Shown here piece after piece: positions 1 to 9,795 of a stretch of 64,000 nt of DNA. The DNA is taken from positions 3,631,501 through 3,695,500 of the forward strand of contig NZ_CP132542.1 of NCBI RefSeq assembly GCF_030845175.1. The letters are read 5' to 3'. The notes under the pieces are model-generated. The model had not been told where the DNA came from, ran no database searches, and worked only from the letters and a program-made list of their open reading frames with translations. Each line of letters opens with the position of its first letter. Position 1 is the first letter of the stretch. Source of the DNA: Coralliovum pocilloporae (lineage in GTDB: Bacteria; Pseudomonadota; Alphaproteobacteria; Rhizobiales; Cohaesibacteraceae). Position numbers and translations under genes: made by a program.

Positions 1-1168
1 CGGCCAGACCACTCGGACAATGAACACCTGAGACCAGCCGGGTCTGCTTTGTCTCAGTCAGTTCGGTCTCAACATCCAGAAGTCCCAGTCCTTCAGTGCT
101 GCCAGCAGGGCCTTCAATCCCGTTCGGATCGTGGATCATGCGACCAAGCATCTGATAACCGCCACAAAGTCCCAGCACTGCGCCACCACGGCGGGCATGG
201 GCTTTGATATCAATATCCCATCCTGCTTCTTTCACGGCGTTGAAATCAGCAATTGTCGACTTCGAACCTGGCAGAATGATCAGGTCGGTATCGGCAGGAA
301 TGGGGTCACCAGCCTCAACCAGTGTCACGCTCACATTATCTTCCAGATGAAGCGGGTCCAGATCATCGAAATTGGCAATACGGGGCAAGCGCGGCACGGC
401 AATACGGAACGTCGCATGCGCCTTTTCCCGACTTGTATCCAGATCCACCGAATCCTCAGCAGGCAATTTTCCCGCAGCCGAAAACCAGGGCAGAACACCA
501 AGGTTATCCCACCCGGTCCGCTCACTGATAAAAAGCGCGCCCTCATCAAACAACGTCGGGTCACCACGAAATTTATTGATGAGAAAGCCCTTGATCAGCG
601 CCCTGTCACTGTCCGAGACAATACCATGGGTGCCCACAAGACTGGCAATCACGCCCCCCCGGTCAATATCGCCGATCAGAACAACCGGCACCCGGGCGGC
701 TTCCGCAAAACCCATATTGGCAATGTCACCGGCTCGGAGATTGACCTCGGCAGCGCTGCCTGCACCCTCAACCACGACGATGTCAGCCCCGTCTGACAGC
801 GTTTCAAAGGATTCGAGGACAGAAGACAGCAACTGTCCTTTGTTGCGGAAATAATCCCGCGCCTTCATAGTGCCGAAGCGTTTGCCCTGAACAATAACCT
901 GCGAACCCTGGTCACTCTCAGGTTTCAGCAGAACCGGGTTCATATGCACATTGGTGGGAATGTTGCAGGCGCGAGCCTGAAGAGCCTGCGCCCGGCCGAT
1001 CTCACCACCATCATCAGTGGCAGCCGCATTGTTCGACATGTTCTGCGGCTTGAACGGACGCACGTTGTAGCCGCGCTTCAGCAAGGCCCGACAAAGCCCG
1101 GCAACCAGCATGGACTTGCCCACATTGGAGCCCGTCCCCTGCAACATGATCGCCGGAACCTGTTTCAT
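1..1168 (-). CDS. cobQ: Cobyric acid synthase CobQ (3' end beyond window)
   Basis: Glutamine-dependent amidotransferase that amidates adenosylcobyrinic acid a,c-diamide to adenosylcobyric acid in the cytoplasm. The ATG at 1168 opens a frame beginning [19 protein letters not shown], the dethiobiotin-synthetase-like P-loop of the family. It is followed by [11 protein letters not shown] near residue 40 and by the class I glutaminase nucleophile in [11 protein letters not shown] near residue 333. About 389 residues are inside the window; the family is about 485 long, so roughly the last fifth, including the glutaminase His/Glu, is cut off by the left edge. It is the last visible gene of a leftward cobU-cobW-cobN-cobO-cobQ operon, 19 bp after cobO. 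No frame damage is seen in the visible part. Confidence 0.93.
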   Translation of the reverse strand, partial: MKQVPAIMLQGTGSNVGKSMLVAGLCRALLKRGYNVRPFKPQNMSNNAAATDDGGEIGRAQALQARACNIPTNVHMNPVLLKPESDQGSQVIVQGKRFGTMKARDYFRNKGQLLSSVLESFETLSDGADIVVVEGAGSAAEVNLRAGDIANMGFAEAARVPVVLIGDIDRGGVIASLVGTHGIVSDSDRALIKGFLINKFRGDPTLFDEGALFISERTGWDNLGVLPWFSAAGKLPAEDSVDLDTSREKAHATFRIAVPRLPRIANFDDLDPLHLEDNVSVTLVEAGDPIPADTDLIILPGSKSTIADFNAVKEAGWDIDIKAHARRGGAVLGLCGGYQMLGRMIHDPNGIEGPAGSTEGLGLLDVETELTETKQTRLVSGVHCPSGLA

Positions 1169-1187
1169 AGTTCTGAGCCTTCAAAAC

Positions 1188-1814
1188 CTAGAATTCAATC
1201 CCGGCCTGGGCTTTCACACCAGCACGGAACGGATGCTTGACCAGGGTCATTTCGGTGGCCAGATCAGCGATCTCGAGCAGCTCATCCTTGGCGTTACGGC
1301 CCGTGATCACCACGTGGGTGTTTTCCGGCTTCTGATTCTGCATGAAATCAATCACCTCGTTGATATCCACATAGTCATAACGCAGGGCAATATTCAGCTC
1401 ATCCAGGAGCACCATCTTGATGCCCGGATCGAGGATAAGTTCCTTGGCCTTTTCCCACGCGGCCTGAGCCAGTTCAATATCCCGTTCCCGGTCCTGGGTC
1501 TCCCAGGTAAACCCTTCGCCCATGGCGTGGAACTCGCAGAGATGGGAGAAATGCTCCTTGATCAGGGCCTTCTCGCCCGTATCCATGCCGCCCTTGATAA
1601 ACTGCACCACGGCAGACGGGAACTCATGAGCAATACAGCGGAAGACCATTCCGAAAGCAGCCGTCGACTTGCCCTTGCCCTTACCGGTGTGAACGACCAG
1701 AAGGCCTTTCTCATCGATCTTGGTGGACATGATCTTGTCGCGGGCTTCTTTCTTCTTCTTCATCTTCTCCGCATGGCGGGCATTGGCCTCTTCTTCCGTC
1801 ATTTCACGCGCCAT
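1188..1814 (-). CDS. cobO: Cob(I)yrinic acid a,c-diamide adenosyltransferase CobO
   Basis: ATP:corrinoid adenosyltransferase that adds the 5'-deoxyadenosyl ligand to the reduced corrinoid. The 208-residue length is normal for the CobA/CobO/BtuR family. The modified P-loop HTGKGKGKSTAAFG lies at about residues 42-55 and the family motif LLDELNIALRYDYVD at about 135-150. The N-terminus is strongly charged and Lys-rich, as in alphaproteobacterial CobO. Its start overlaps the end of cobN by 11 bp, which suggests translational coupling. The product is the substrate for CobQ encoded next. Confidence 0.95.
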   Translation of the reverse strand: MAREMTEEEANARHAEKMKKKKEARDKIMSTKIDEKGLLVVHTGKGKGKSTAAFGMVFRCIAHEFPSAVVQFIKGGMDTGEKALIKEHFSHLCEFHAMGEGFTWETQDRERDIELAQAAWEKAKELILDPGIKMVLLDELNIALRYDYVDINEVIDFMQNQKPENTHVVITGRNAKDELLEIADLATEMTLVKHPFRAGVKAQAGIEF

Positions 1815-4800
1815 TCGGTATTCCTCCCTGTTTCAGTTCCATCAAAAGACCATAGGCCGAATTCCGTCTCGGTGCCCAGAGGTCCCTGTCAATTGCTTCA
1901 AGAAAACGATCAGTCATTTCGACCAATGCCGGTGGATTCTCACGGGCAATAAAGTCCCGCACCTCCTCATCATCCAGATAGGCCTCAAAGAGCTGATCGT
2001 AATGATGATCTTTCACCGCATCTGTGGTCGCCGAAAATGCAAAAAGATAATCAACCGTCGCCGCCATCTCGAACGCACCTTTGTAGCCATGGCGCATCAC
2101 ACCGGCGATCCATTTCGGGTTTGACGCCCTGCCGCGCACCACCCGCGCAATCTCTTCCTCAAGAGTGCGGATAACCGGCCGTTCAGGGCGAGAATGGTCA
2201 TTATGATAGCTCTTCGGCGCAGAGCCTTTCAGATGCGAGACAGTCGCTGCAAGACCACCCTCAAACTGATAGTAATCATCTGAATCGAGCAGGTCATGCT
2301 CCCGGTTATCCTGGTTTTGAACCACCGCGTCCACTGTCTTCAGACGATCTTCCAGAAGACCGCGGGCTTCATCCCCTTCAGCACCCGCCCCATAGGCAAA
2401 ACCACCCCAGGAGAGAAAAGCATCGGCAAAATCGGATTTGTCAGACCAGATCTTCTCATCAATCAGGGCCTGCAGCCCTGCACCATAGGCACCAGGCATA
2501 GAACCGAACACACGGAATGCGGCGCGCTTGTCTGCTGCAGTCTCTTCAATCCCTTCCGCCTTCAAGCGTGCCCGCTCTTCTTTGACACGCGCTGCAATCG
2601 GGTTGGCATCGTCCGGCTCATCCAGACCGGCAATCATCCGCACTGCGCTGTCAAACAGGTCAATCTGATGCGGGAAAGCATCCCGGAAGAAACCGGAAAT
2701 CCGCAAGGTCACATCAATACGGGGCCGTTTCAATTCGGACAGAGGAATAACCTCAAACCCTGTCACGCGCCCCGATCCGGCCTCCCAGACCGGCTTTGCA
2801 CCGATAAGAGCCAGCGCCTGAGCGATATCATCGCCGCCGGTGCGCATATTGGACGTACCCCAGGCCGTCAGGGCGATGGAGCTTGGCCAATCCCCTTCAT
2901 CCTGGAAATACCGTTCGGCCAGACGTTCCGCCGACAGTCTGCCAAGCGCCCAGGCACTTTCGGTCGGCACAGACCGCACATCGACGGAATAGAAATTCTT
3001 GCCTGTTGGCAACACTTCCGGCCTGCCGCGGGTCGGTGCCCCGGACGCTCCCGGAGGCACAAACCGCCCGCTCAATCCGGACAGCACGGCTTCAATCTCA
3101 GACCTGCCGGATTGATCGACAGACGGCGCAAAGCGGGTCTGGACTTCCTGAAGAACGGCCTGCGTCGCGGCCCAGTTTTCATCTGGCTCTGAATCGCCTG
3201 AAACCAAAGCCGTCGCAAGTACTTCAACCCGTTCAACCGTATCACCATTGGACCGCCAAAGGCTGTTATCCAAAGACGCCAGTGCCTCGGGCTTGGGACC
3301 GCTATAGGTTTCAGCCATCTCACAATCGAGCGGATCAATGGACAGACCAAGGTCCAGGGCAATTGCCCGCTGCAGAGACTGGTGACGCGGATCATCACCG
3401 GGGCGTGGAACACGCGCAATCGCCGTCAGCAAATCACGGCGCTGAACACCGTCAGGGGAACTGCCGAGAATATGCAGACCATCCCGGATCTGCAGCTCTT
3501 TCAGGTCACAGAGATGCGCATCGATCTTCTGAAGCTGATCGTCTTCATCCTCATCACGCTCAATCCCGCAATCCAGATCAAGCCCGTGACGGGCTGATAG
3601 GTTCAGAATTTCCTTCCGGAGATAAGCCACCCGACGGGGGTCGACACCAGTCGCCAGATAATATTCATCCAGCAGAGCTTCGAGCTCCAGAGCGGGTCCA
3701 TGAGCCTCTGCCCGGGTCATCGGCGGTGTCAGATGGTCAATGATGACAGCAGAAGTCCGGCGCTTGGCCTGGGTCCCCTCGCCCGGGTCATTGACGATGA
3801 AGGGATAGAGATGGGGCACAGGGCCCAGCATCGCCTCAGGGAAACACGTATCCGATAGGGCAATCGCCTTGCCCGGCAGCCATTCCAGATTGCCATGCTT
3901 ACCCACATGCACAATGGCATGGATGCCAAACTGCTCTCTCAGCCAGATATAAAAGGCAAAATAATTGTGCGGAGGCACCAGATCCGGCGAGTGATAAGTC
4001 TCTTTTGGATCAATGTTGTAGCCACGGGCAGGCTGGATGCCGACCACCGCATTGCCAAACCGATGAATGGCCAGCCGGAATCGACCATCAACCACAAACG
4101 GATCTGCGTCCGGTGTACCCCAGCGCTCGGTCATGCGGTCTCTGACATTCACTGGTAGCGCATCAAAAGCCACCTGATACGCATCCAGAGACAATTCAGC
4201 GTCACCATTAATCCGCTCACCAAGCGCATTGGTCGGACCGGCCATCAGCCTGTCCATCAGCGCCTTGGCATCATCCGGTCGACCAGTGGTATCATACCCG
4301 TTCTCAGCCAGAGCATGGAGGATGGACACGGCACTGGCTGGCGTATCAAGACCGACACCATTGGCGAGGCGTCCATCCTTGTTCGGATAGTTCGCCAGCA
4401 CCAGCGCCACACGCCGCTCATCAACCTCGGCATGGCGCAGTTTTGCCCAGTTAGCAGTCAGTTTCGCGGTAAAGGTGATCCGGGTCGGTTCCGGTTTGTA
4501 GGTCACAGGGCGGGATTCCGTCAGCGGATCAAGATCCCCCTGCTCCTTAAACGATACAGCACGGGTCAGAACCTTGCCGTCAAGCTCCGGCATAACCACA
4601 TTCATGGCCAGATCGCGGATGGACAATCCCCGGTCACTCTCCGCCCATGCCTCCCGGTCAGTACCGGAAAAGACAATCTGCAGAACCTGCGCAGCAGTGG
4701 CATCAAGTGGTGTCGGCTGATGTTCCGCACCCGCCTTGGACAGTGCAAAACCGGTGCTGTTCAGAACCACAGCCGGATCAAGGGCCTGAAACAGACCGTT

Positions 4801-5556
4801 GACCAGACCGGCAGACACATCTTCCTTCAGGCTTGAAACAAATAGGGGCAGCGCATTGATGCCTTCATCCCGCAAGGCACCGACCAGTTCATCAACCGGG
4901 TCAAGAGAACCACCCTGCATAAGAGCCCGGTAGAAGATGATAACCGCAACCGGAGCATCCTGGAGCCATCGCGCCTGAATGTCTTCAAGCTTCACCTGCC
5001 CGGCACCCGGCCAGTAGATCCCGGCCTTGTCCAAAGGTTGAGGCTCAGGCAGATCATCATTCGACGGGTAACCGATCAGACCAGCCATCCGCCTCAGAGC
5101 ATTGGCAAGATTGTTTGGACCACCATGCACGCAATAGGACCAGAGCGCGTCTGTTGCCTCGTCATCCAGCGTCGAATAGGTTTTCAGAACCGGATCAACC
5201 TTGTCATCACCCGGTACGATTGCCAGTTTGAAGGCACCGCCACGGGCAAGCTCGGACAGGCGCTCAATACCGTAGGTCCAGTAGTTGACCCCACCAAGAA
5301 CCCGAACAAAAACGAGCTTTGCTCCGCTCAAGGTCTGATCCGCATAGAGATCGACCGAAAACGGGTGGTTGAGCGTCATCAGATTGGCAAGGCGAAGGGA
5401 TGGAAACCCGTCCTCCATGCCAGTCCGCACCTTGGAGAAACCGGCAAGCTCAGTATCGGCCGCCGACAGGATGACGATATCACCGGGAGACTGACCGAGA
5501 TCAACAGCCTCGTCGCCAGCATCAATCCGTCCACCCTGGGCCTGAAGAATATGCAC
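1804..5556 (-). CDS. cobN: Cobaltochelatase subunit CobN
   Basis: Large subunit of the ATP-dependent aerobic cobaltochelatase (CobNST), which inserts cobalt into hydrogenobyrinic acid a,c-diamide. At 1250 residues it matches family length. CobN/magnesium-chelatase H signatures are visible, such as HVGKHGNLEWLPGKAIALS near residue 550 and a C-terminal MRHGYKGAFEMAATVDYLF stretch. Its presence marks the oxygen-dependent cobalamin route. cobS and cobT are not in the window and must lie elsewhere, as is usual in alphaproteobacteria. The start ATG at 5556 is 14 bp after the cobW stop. Confidence 0.96.
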   Translation of the reverse strand: MHILQAQGGRIDAGDEAVDLGQSPGDIVILSAADTELAGFSKVRTGMEDGFPSLRLANLMTLNHPFSVDLYADQTLSGAKLVFVRVLGGVNYWTYGIERLSELARGGAFKLAIVPGDDKVDPVLKTYSTLDDEATDALWSYCVHGGPNNLANALRRMAGLIGYPSNDDLPEPQPLDKAGIYWPGAGQVKLEDIQARWLQDAPVAVIIFYRALMQGGSLDPVDELVGALRDEGINALPLFVSSLKEDVSAGLVNGLFQALDPAVVLNSTGFALSKAGAEHQPTPLDATAAQVLQIVFSGTDREAWAESDRGLSIRDLAMNVVMPELDGKVLTRAVSFKEQGDLDPLTESRPVTYKPEPTRITFTAKLTANWAKLRHAEVDERRVALVLANYPNKDGRLANGVGLDTPASAVSILHALAENGYDTTGRPDDAKALMDRLMAGPTNALGERINGDAELSLDAYQVAFDALPVNVRDRMTERWGTPDADPFVVDGRFRLAIHRFGNAVVGIQPARGYNIDPKETYHSPDLVPPHNYFAFYIWLREQFGIHAIVHVGKHGNLEWLPGKAIALSDTCFPEAMLGPVPHLYPFIVNDPGEGTQAKRRTSAVIIDHLTPPMTRAEAHGPALELEALLDEYYLATGVDPRRVAYLRKEILNLSARHGLDLDCGIERDEDEDDQLQKIDAHLCDLKELQIRDGLHILGSSPDGVQRRDLLTAIARVPRPGDDPRHQSLQRAIALDLGLSIDPLDCEMAETYSGPKPEALASLDNSLWRSNGDTVERVEVLATALVSGDSEPDENWAATQAVLQEVQTRFAPSVDQSGRSEIEAVLSGLSGRFVPPGASGAPTRGRPEVLPTGKNFYSVDVRSVPTESAWALGRLSAERLAERYFQDEGDWPSSIALTAWGTSNMRTGGDDIAQALALIGAKPVWEAGSGRVTGFEVIPLSELKRPRIDVTLRISGFFRDAFPHQIDLFDSAVRMIAGLDEPDDANPIAARVKEERARLKAEGIEETAADKRAAFRVFGSMPGAYGAGLQALIDEKIWSDKSDFADAFLSWGGFAYGAGAEGDEARGLLEDRLKTVDAVVQNQDNREHDLLDSDDYYQFEGGLAATVSHLKGSAPKSYHNDHSRPERPVIRTLEEEIARVVRGRASNPKWIAGVMRHGYKGAFEMAATVDYLFAFSATTDAVKDHHYDQLFEAYLDDEEVRDFIARENPPALVEMTDRFLEAIDRDLWAPRRNSAYGLLMELKQGGIPNGA

Positions 5557-5570
5557 GGGTCAGTCTGTCC

Positions 5571-6650
5571 CTATGCAGCCAGCGTGGCCTGGATGGCAGA
5601 CCGGTCAAGTCCACGCAGGCCGATCACCACCAGATGCGGCTCACGCTGCTCCACAACGCGATCAAAATAGGTCTCCACACGCGCACCCACGGCCTGGACA
5701 ACCAGTGGAGCGGCTTTGCCATCCACTTTCACAAGGCCCTTGATCCGCAGAACACCAGGCAAGCCCATGGCCTTCTCAACCCGTGCCTTCATATTGGCAG
5801 GATCATTCTTGTTGCCGGGGCGCACAATGAAGGTCTCAAATTCATCATGATCGTGGTCATGATGATGGTGGTGATGATCATCGTCGTCATGATAGTCATC
5901 ATCATGGTCGTGGTGGTGTTGCTCGTGATGGCTTAGACGTACTGCGATATCGTCCTCAGCACCTGCCTCAATTCCGAGAACCACACTCGGAGACAGCGTG
6001 CCTTTGTGAGATGTCACAATCCGCACACTCGAACGGGTTTCACCGTCAAGTCTGGACCGCAGGCCTTCCAGAACCTCAGGGCTGACCAGATCAGACTTGT
6101 TGACCACCACAAGGTCAGCACAGGTCAACTGATCTTCAAACAGCTCCTCAATCGGGCTTTCATGATCCAGCGCCTCGTCCTCGGCACGCTGCTTTGCGAC
6201 CGCCTCCTCATCAACAGCAACCCTGCCTTCTGCAAGAGCCGCTGCATCAACGACCGTTACGACACCATCAACAGTCACACGGGTCTTGATGGTCGGCCAG
6301 GAAAAGGCACGCACGAGCGGCTGCGGCAGTGCAAGACCGGATGTTTCGATGATGATATGCTCTGGCGCTTCATCCCGATCGAGCAGCTTTTCAATAGTTG
6401 GCAGGAAATCATCCGCAACCGTGCAGCAGATACAGCCATTGGTCAGCTCGACAATATCATCTTCACCGCATTTCGGGTTGCCACAGGCTTTCAGCATATC
6501 GCCATCAAAGCCCAGATCTCCAAATTCGTTGACGATCAGCGCAATACGGCGGTCCTGAACATTGGTCAGCAGAGACCGGATCAGAGTGGTTTTTCCTGCT
6601 CCAAGAAAACCGGTCACAATCGTTGCCGGAATTTTTGACCCTAGACTCAT
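5571..6650 (-). CDS. cobW: CobW-family GTPase, putative cobalt metallochaperone
   Basis: G3E-family P-loop GTPase, 359 residues. Visible motifs are the Walker A GFLGAGKTT (residues 14-22), the metal-binding CICC motif near residue 74, NKSD for guanine specificity near 184, and a C-terminal CobW domain. Between the GTPase and the C-terminal domain is an insert of about 30 residues made almost only of His and Asp (about residues 242-272), a likely cobalt or zinc reservoir. Placed between cobU and cobN in the operon, it most likely supplies cobalt to CobN; that role is inferred from family and context. Its start overlaps the cobU stop by 4 bp. Confidence 0.93.
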   Translation of the reverse strand: MSLGSKIPATIVTGFLGAGKTTLIRSLLTNVQDRRIALIVNEFGDLGFDGDMLKACGNPKCGEDDIVELTNGCICCTVADDFLPTIEKLLDRDEAPEHIIIETSGLALPQPLVRAFSWPTIKTRVTVDGVVTVVDAAALAEGRVAVDEEAVAKQRAEDEALDHESPIEELFEDQLTCADLVVVNKSDLVSPEVLEGLRSRLDGETRSSVRIVTSHKGTLSPSVVLGIEAGAEDDIAVRLSHHEQHHHDHDDDYHDDDDHHHHHHDHDHDEFETFIVRPGNKNDPANMKARVEKAMGLPGVLRIKGLVKVDGKAAPLVVQAVGARVETYFDRVVEQREPHLVVIGLRGLDRSAIQATLAA

Positions 6651-7183
6651 GGTATGATCTCCGCATGCGGTTGAGGCTTGATCTGAAGCGGTTGTCCGGC
6701 GACCACCAGCACAACACGTTCACAAACCTCTGCAATTAAACGATTAACGCGCCCCTGGTTGTCACGAAACCGACGGGCAAGCGCATTTTCCGGGACAATG
6801 GACAGTCCCACTTCATTACTGACAAAAACGACCGGACCGGCAAGCTGAGGTATAGCCTCACACAAATTGCCAACAGCCTCATCAAATATGATGTCCTGTT
6901 CCATCAGATTGAACAGCCAGAAGGTCAGACAATCCACCAGAAACACCTTGTCCGACGCTGTTTGTTCTTTCAGGGTTTTAAGGAGGTTGATCGGTTCTTC
7001 GATCGTGTGCCACTCGGCCCCGCGTCTGTCCTTGTGCAGCTTGACCCTTTCAGCCATCTCACCATCGCCAACCGTACCTGTTGCCAGATAAACAGGCGAC
7101 AGACCGGATCTCAAAATGAGATCTTCGGCAAACTGGCTCTTGCCGGACCGGGCACCCCCGAGCACAAGTGAGGACTGGATCAA
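6647..7183 (-). CDS. cobU: Adenosylcobinamide kinase / guanylyltransferase
   Basis: Bifunctional enzyme (CobU/CobP) that phosphorylates adenosylcobinamide and transfers GMP to it for nucleotide-loop assembly. The 178-residue length is normal. The N-terminus carries the P-loop LGGARSGKSQFAE, and the family EEP and SNEVG segments follow (FVSNEVGLSIVPE near residue 122). It is the first gene of the leftward cobalamin operon and ends overlapping cobW. The 273 bp upstream show no recognisable B12-box, so a cobalamin riboswitch is not supported here. Confidence 0.93.
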   Translation of the reverse strand: MIQSSLVLGGARSGKSQFAEDLILRSGLSPVYLATGTVGDGEMAERVKLHKDRRGAEWHTIEEPINLLKTLKEQTASDKVFLVDCLTFWLFNLMEQDIIFDEAVGNLCEAIPQLAGPVVFVSNEVGLSIVPENALARRFRDNQGRVNRLIAEVCERVVLVVAGQPLQIKPQPHAEIIP

Positions 7184-7397
7184 GCCCTTCTCCCTTCAAA
7201 CGCGTTACCGGCGGACATAAGCCGGATCAACAAGGCTTACAAGCTCAATTCCACAGGATCGAACCCGGAACAACACCTTTTCGGAACAAAGATATGAGCG
7301 CGCCAGTGCTTGCTGTCTGGTTTCACGATCATCCACAGATCAAGGCCCGGATTTCCGCCACATGGGAATTTTGTCACAAAACGATTGCAAAAAGGAC

Positions 7398-7427
7398 TTG
7401 GCAAGCGGTGAAAGCCTCTGCTATACG
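7398..7427 (+). promoter_or_regulatory. Predicted sigma-70 promoter for tRNA-Asn
   Basis: TTGGCA (7398-7403) and TATACG (7422-7427) are separated by 18 bp and lie about 30 bp upstream of the tRNA gene. The CTTGGCA form of the -35 box is common at alphaproteobacterial stable-RNA promoters. Sequence match only. Confidence 0.5.
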
Positions 7428-7456
7428 CTCGCCATCGCTAACGCGGTACCGAGTTT

Positions 7457-7532
7457 TCCCCGGTAGCTCAGTTGGTAGAGCAAGCGGCTGTTAACCGCTG
7501 GGTCGCTGGTTCGAGTCCGGCCCGGGGAGCCA
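7457..7532 (+). tRNA. tRNA-Asn (GTT)
   Basis: Full cloverleaf. The acceptor arms TCCCCGG and CCGGGGA pair, the D-arm is TAGCTCAG..., the anticodon loop is CTGTTAA with anticodon GTT, the T-arm is CTGGTTCGAGTCCGG, and CCA is encoded at the 3' end. A terminator follows immediately. Confidence 0.96.
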
Positions 7533-7537
7533 TAATC

Positions 7538-7576
7538 AAACGGTCAGAACTTTCGAGTTCTGGCCGTTTTGTTTTT
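7538..7576 (+). terminator. Rho-independent terminator after tRNA-Asn
   Basis: Near-perfect stem AACGGTCAGAAC / GTTCTGGCCGTT around a TTCG-type loop, followed by a T-rich run (TTTTGTTTTT). It separates the tRNA from the convergent ArsR gene and could also act on the opposite strand. Confidence 0.85.
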
Positions 7577-7665
7577 CCAGGCATAGCCACATGAAGAAAA
7601 GCCCCGACATGACTGTCAGGGCTGCATAATTGGCCAAACCGGTTCCCACTTTGGCGCAGTACGCT

Positions 7666-7995
7666 TTAATCACAAAACATGTCGTAAACCAGAGCAAGCA
7701 TCCGCTCGACCTTCGGGTCACTGATGCGATAATAGAGCGTCTTGCCATCCCGACGATAATCCACCAGCCCATCCAGGCGCAAACGAGACAGCTGCTGGCT
7801 CACCGCAGACTGCCGCGTCGCCAGAAGTCTCTCAAGCTCTGTTACTGATTTCTCTCCTGAAACCAGATGACAGAGAATCATCAGTCGCCCTTCATGAGTC
7901 AGAGCTTTCATGAACTCGGTCGCCAGTTTGGCATTCGCCGTCATGCGTCCAAGTTCAGCCTCGTCCATTGAAGGGAGAAGTCTTTGCAACTCCAT
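7666..7995 (-). CDS. ArsR/SmtB-family repressor, SqrR/BigR-like
   Basis: 109-residue winged-helix repressor. The recognition region SVTELERLLATRQSAVSQQLSRL is followed by a wing (YRRDGKTLYYRISD). It has exactly two cysteines, Cys42 (in MILCHL) and Cys108 (in the last three residues, FCD). Their spacing of 66 residues equals that of Cys41 and Cys107 in Rhodobacter capsulatus SqrR, which form a polysulfide bridge when sensing sulfide. The metal-site residues typical of ArsR or SmtB are not seen. A reactive-sulfur sensor is therefore inferred. The neighbouring cysK and sseA genes fit a sulfur theme, but no operator or sulfide:quinone reductase gene was found nearby. Confidence 0.85.
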   Translation of the reverse strand: MELQRLLPSMDEAELGRMTANAKLATEFMKALTHEGRLMILCHLVSGEKSVTELERLLATRQSAVSQQLSRLRLDGLVDYRRDGKTLYYRISDPKVERMLALVYDMFCD

Positions 7996-8209
7996 AAGAA
8001 TCGTCCCGCTTTCCCTTGCCCTGTCTCATTTAACCGATATGACACGGGCGGCGAAACAAACACCGGTTCACAGTACCGCGATGAGATTGTGAAGGCTGGA
8101 TGTAAAAAGCACATCCATATCGCGGCGCGATTGATGAACCGAATCGATAAAATTTTAACGATTCCCTAGGAAACTGGTCTCTCTTGTATTGAGTATCGGA
8201 GACTGGGTC

Positions 8210-8632
8210 ATGTCAGTGTTGAGTCTGCCCCGTAATGCCCGCCGCCGCCTTGCTGTTCTGGGAATAGCTGCCATTGCTCTGGGGTCGTGTTCCTCCCTGC
8301 CCGGATCCGGCTGGTTCAGCTCTTCATCCCGCGTAGCCTATAACGACACCAAATGGTGTGTGCCATCGAAACTGAAACGCGTTGTGGAACGGGTAGCAGA
8401 CCGGTTTGGGCCCGTGACCGTGACCTCAACCAACAGATGGTGGCTGGAAAACTGGTGGAAAGGTGGCGCATCAAGCTCCTATCATCTGGATTGCGAGGCC
8501 GTTGATTTTGTCGTGCGCGGCAACCCGAAAGAGGTGGTCGCTTTCCTGAAATCCCAGCCTGCGGTCGGTGGTTACAAATATTACAGATCCGGTCACTACC
8601 ACATTGATGTGGGCCCGCGCCGAACCTGGTAA
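8210..8632 (+). CDS. Lipoprotein with peptidase M15-like (DUF882/YcbK-type) domain
   Basis: 140-residue protein with a positively charged start, a hydrophobic stretch and a lipobox (IALGSC, Cys near residue 27), so probably a periplasm-facing lipoprotein. The C-terminal part resembles M15A metallopeptidases: a His/Asp pair in SSYHLDCEAVDFVV and HYHIDVG near the end, the expected zinc ligands. These enzymes act on peptidoglycan peptides; the substrate here is unknown. ATG 8210 is preferred over an in-frame TTG at 8189 because signal peptide and lipobox then have normal lengths. A hairpin terminator follows, so it appears monocistronic. Confidence 0.75.
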   Translation: MSVLSLPRNARRRLAVLGIAAIALGSCSSLPGSGWFSSSSRVAYNDTKWCVPSKLKRVVERVADRFGPVTVTSTNRWWLENWWKGGASSSYHLDCEAVDFVVRGNPKEVVAFLKSQPAVGGYKYYRSGHYHIDVGPRRTW

Positions 8633-8638
8633 TCAGGA

Positions 8639-8662
8639 ACACGCATTTTTCGCGTGTCTTTT
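8639..8662 (+). terminator. Rho-independent terminator
   Basis: Six-bp stem ACACGC / GCGTGT around an ATTTTTC loop, followed by CTTTTC, directly after the M15-like gene. Confidence 0.7.
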
Positions 8663-8753
8663 CTGAGCAAATCCCGGCCTTCCCCTTGCAGGCGACGACG
8701 GCACCTATTAGCTTCGTGAGACAGTTCACAGGGAAGCGGAACACCGTCGAATC

Positions 8754-9794
8754 ATGACCATTCGTGCAAGCGTTATTGAAGCCATTGGCAACACGCCACT
8801 TATTCGCCTGAATGCCGTCTCGGAAGCCACCGGCTGCGAGATCTACGGCAAGGCTGAATTCATGAACCCGGGCCAGTCTGTGAAGGACCGTGCCGCCCTC
8901 TCTATCATCCAGCATGCCGTCAAATCCGGAGCGCTGCAGCCAGGTGGCGTGATTGTTGAGGGCACAGCGGGCAATACCGGCATTGGCATTGCGCTGGTTG
9001 GCAACGCCCTCGGGTTCAGAAGCGTCATCGTGATTCCCGAAACCCAGACCCAGGAAAAGAAAGACATGCTGCGTCTGGCAGGCGCAGAGCTTGTCGAAGT
9101 GCCTGCGGCTCCCTATCGCAATCCGAACAATTATGTACGCCTTTCCGGCCGTCTCGCCGAACAGATCGCCAAATCCGAAGCCAACGGTGCCATCTGGGCC
9201 AACCAGTTCGACAATGTGGCCAACCGTCAGGCCCATATCGACACCACGGGCCCGGAAATCTGGGATCAGACAGACGGCAAGATTGACGGTTTCATCTGTG
9301 CTGTTGGCAGCGGCGGAACACTCGCCGGTGTTGGCATGGCGCTGAAAGAGCGCAACAAGGACGTCAAGATCGGCATTGCAGACCCAATGGGCGCAGCTCT
9401 CTATAATTTCTATGCCAATGGCGAGCTGAAAGCCGAAGGGTCTTCCATCACAGAGGGCATCGGCCAGGGCCGTATTACCGCGAACCTTGAAGACGCCCCG
9501 GTTGATATGCCATTCCAGATCCCGGATGCAGAAGGCATTCCATACGTCTTCGACCTTCTGGAAAAGGAAGGCCTCTGTCTGGGCAGCTCGTCCGGCATCA
9601 ATGTTGCCGGTGCCGTCCGCATGGCCAGGGAAATGGGACCAGGTCATACCATCGTGACCGTGCTCTGTGACTATGGCACCCGCTATCAGTCGAAACTGTT
9701 CAATCCCGATTTCCTCAGATCGAAGAATCTGCCCGTGCCGGCCTGGCTCGAGCGCCAGAGCGATATCAGCGTTCCATTCGAGGCCGTTGACTGA
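8754..9794 (+). CDS. cysK: Cysteine synthase A
   Basis: PLP enzyme converting O-acetylserine and sulfide to cysteine. It has 346 residues. The PLP lysine is Lys44 in NPGQSVKDRAA, the phosphate-binding loop is EGTAGNTGIG, and the C-terminal motif is GSSSGINVAGA. The length and the extended C-terminal part resemble the CysK subgroup common in alphaproteobacteria. It begins a tightly packed rightward run: the next start codon is 1 bp beyond its stop. A long open frame on the opposite strand across this gene is a reading-frame shadow. Confidence 0.95.
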   Translation: MTIRASVIEAIGNTPLIRLNAVSEATGCEIYGKAEFMNPGQSVKDRAALSIIQHAVKSGALQPGGVIVEGTAGNTGIGIALVGNALGFRSVIVIPETQTQEKKDMLRLAGAELVEVPAAPYRNPNNYVRLSGRLAEQIAKSEANGAIWANQFDNVANRQAHIDTTGPEIWDQTDGKIDGFICAVGSGGTLAGVGMALKERNKDVKIGIADPMGAALYNFYANGELKAEGSSITEGIGQGRITANLEDAPVDMPFQIPDAEGIPYVFDLLEKEGLCLGSSSGINVAGAVRMAREMGPGHTIVTVLCDYGTRYQSKLFNPDFLRSKNLPVPAWLERQSDISVPFEAVD

Positions 9795-9795
9795 C

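Noticed and set aside
7184..7456. Possible cobalamin riboswitch upstream of the cobU-cobQ operon
   Set aside because: Neither the B12 box nor the conserved GCC-ACTG/ACCTGCC segments occur on the minus strand of this interval.
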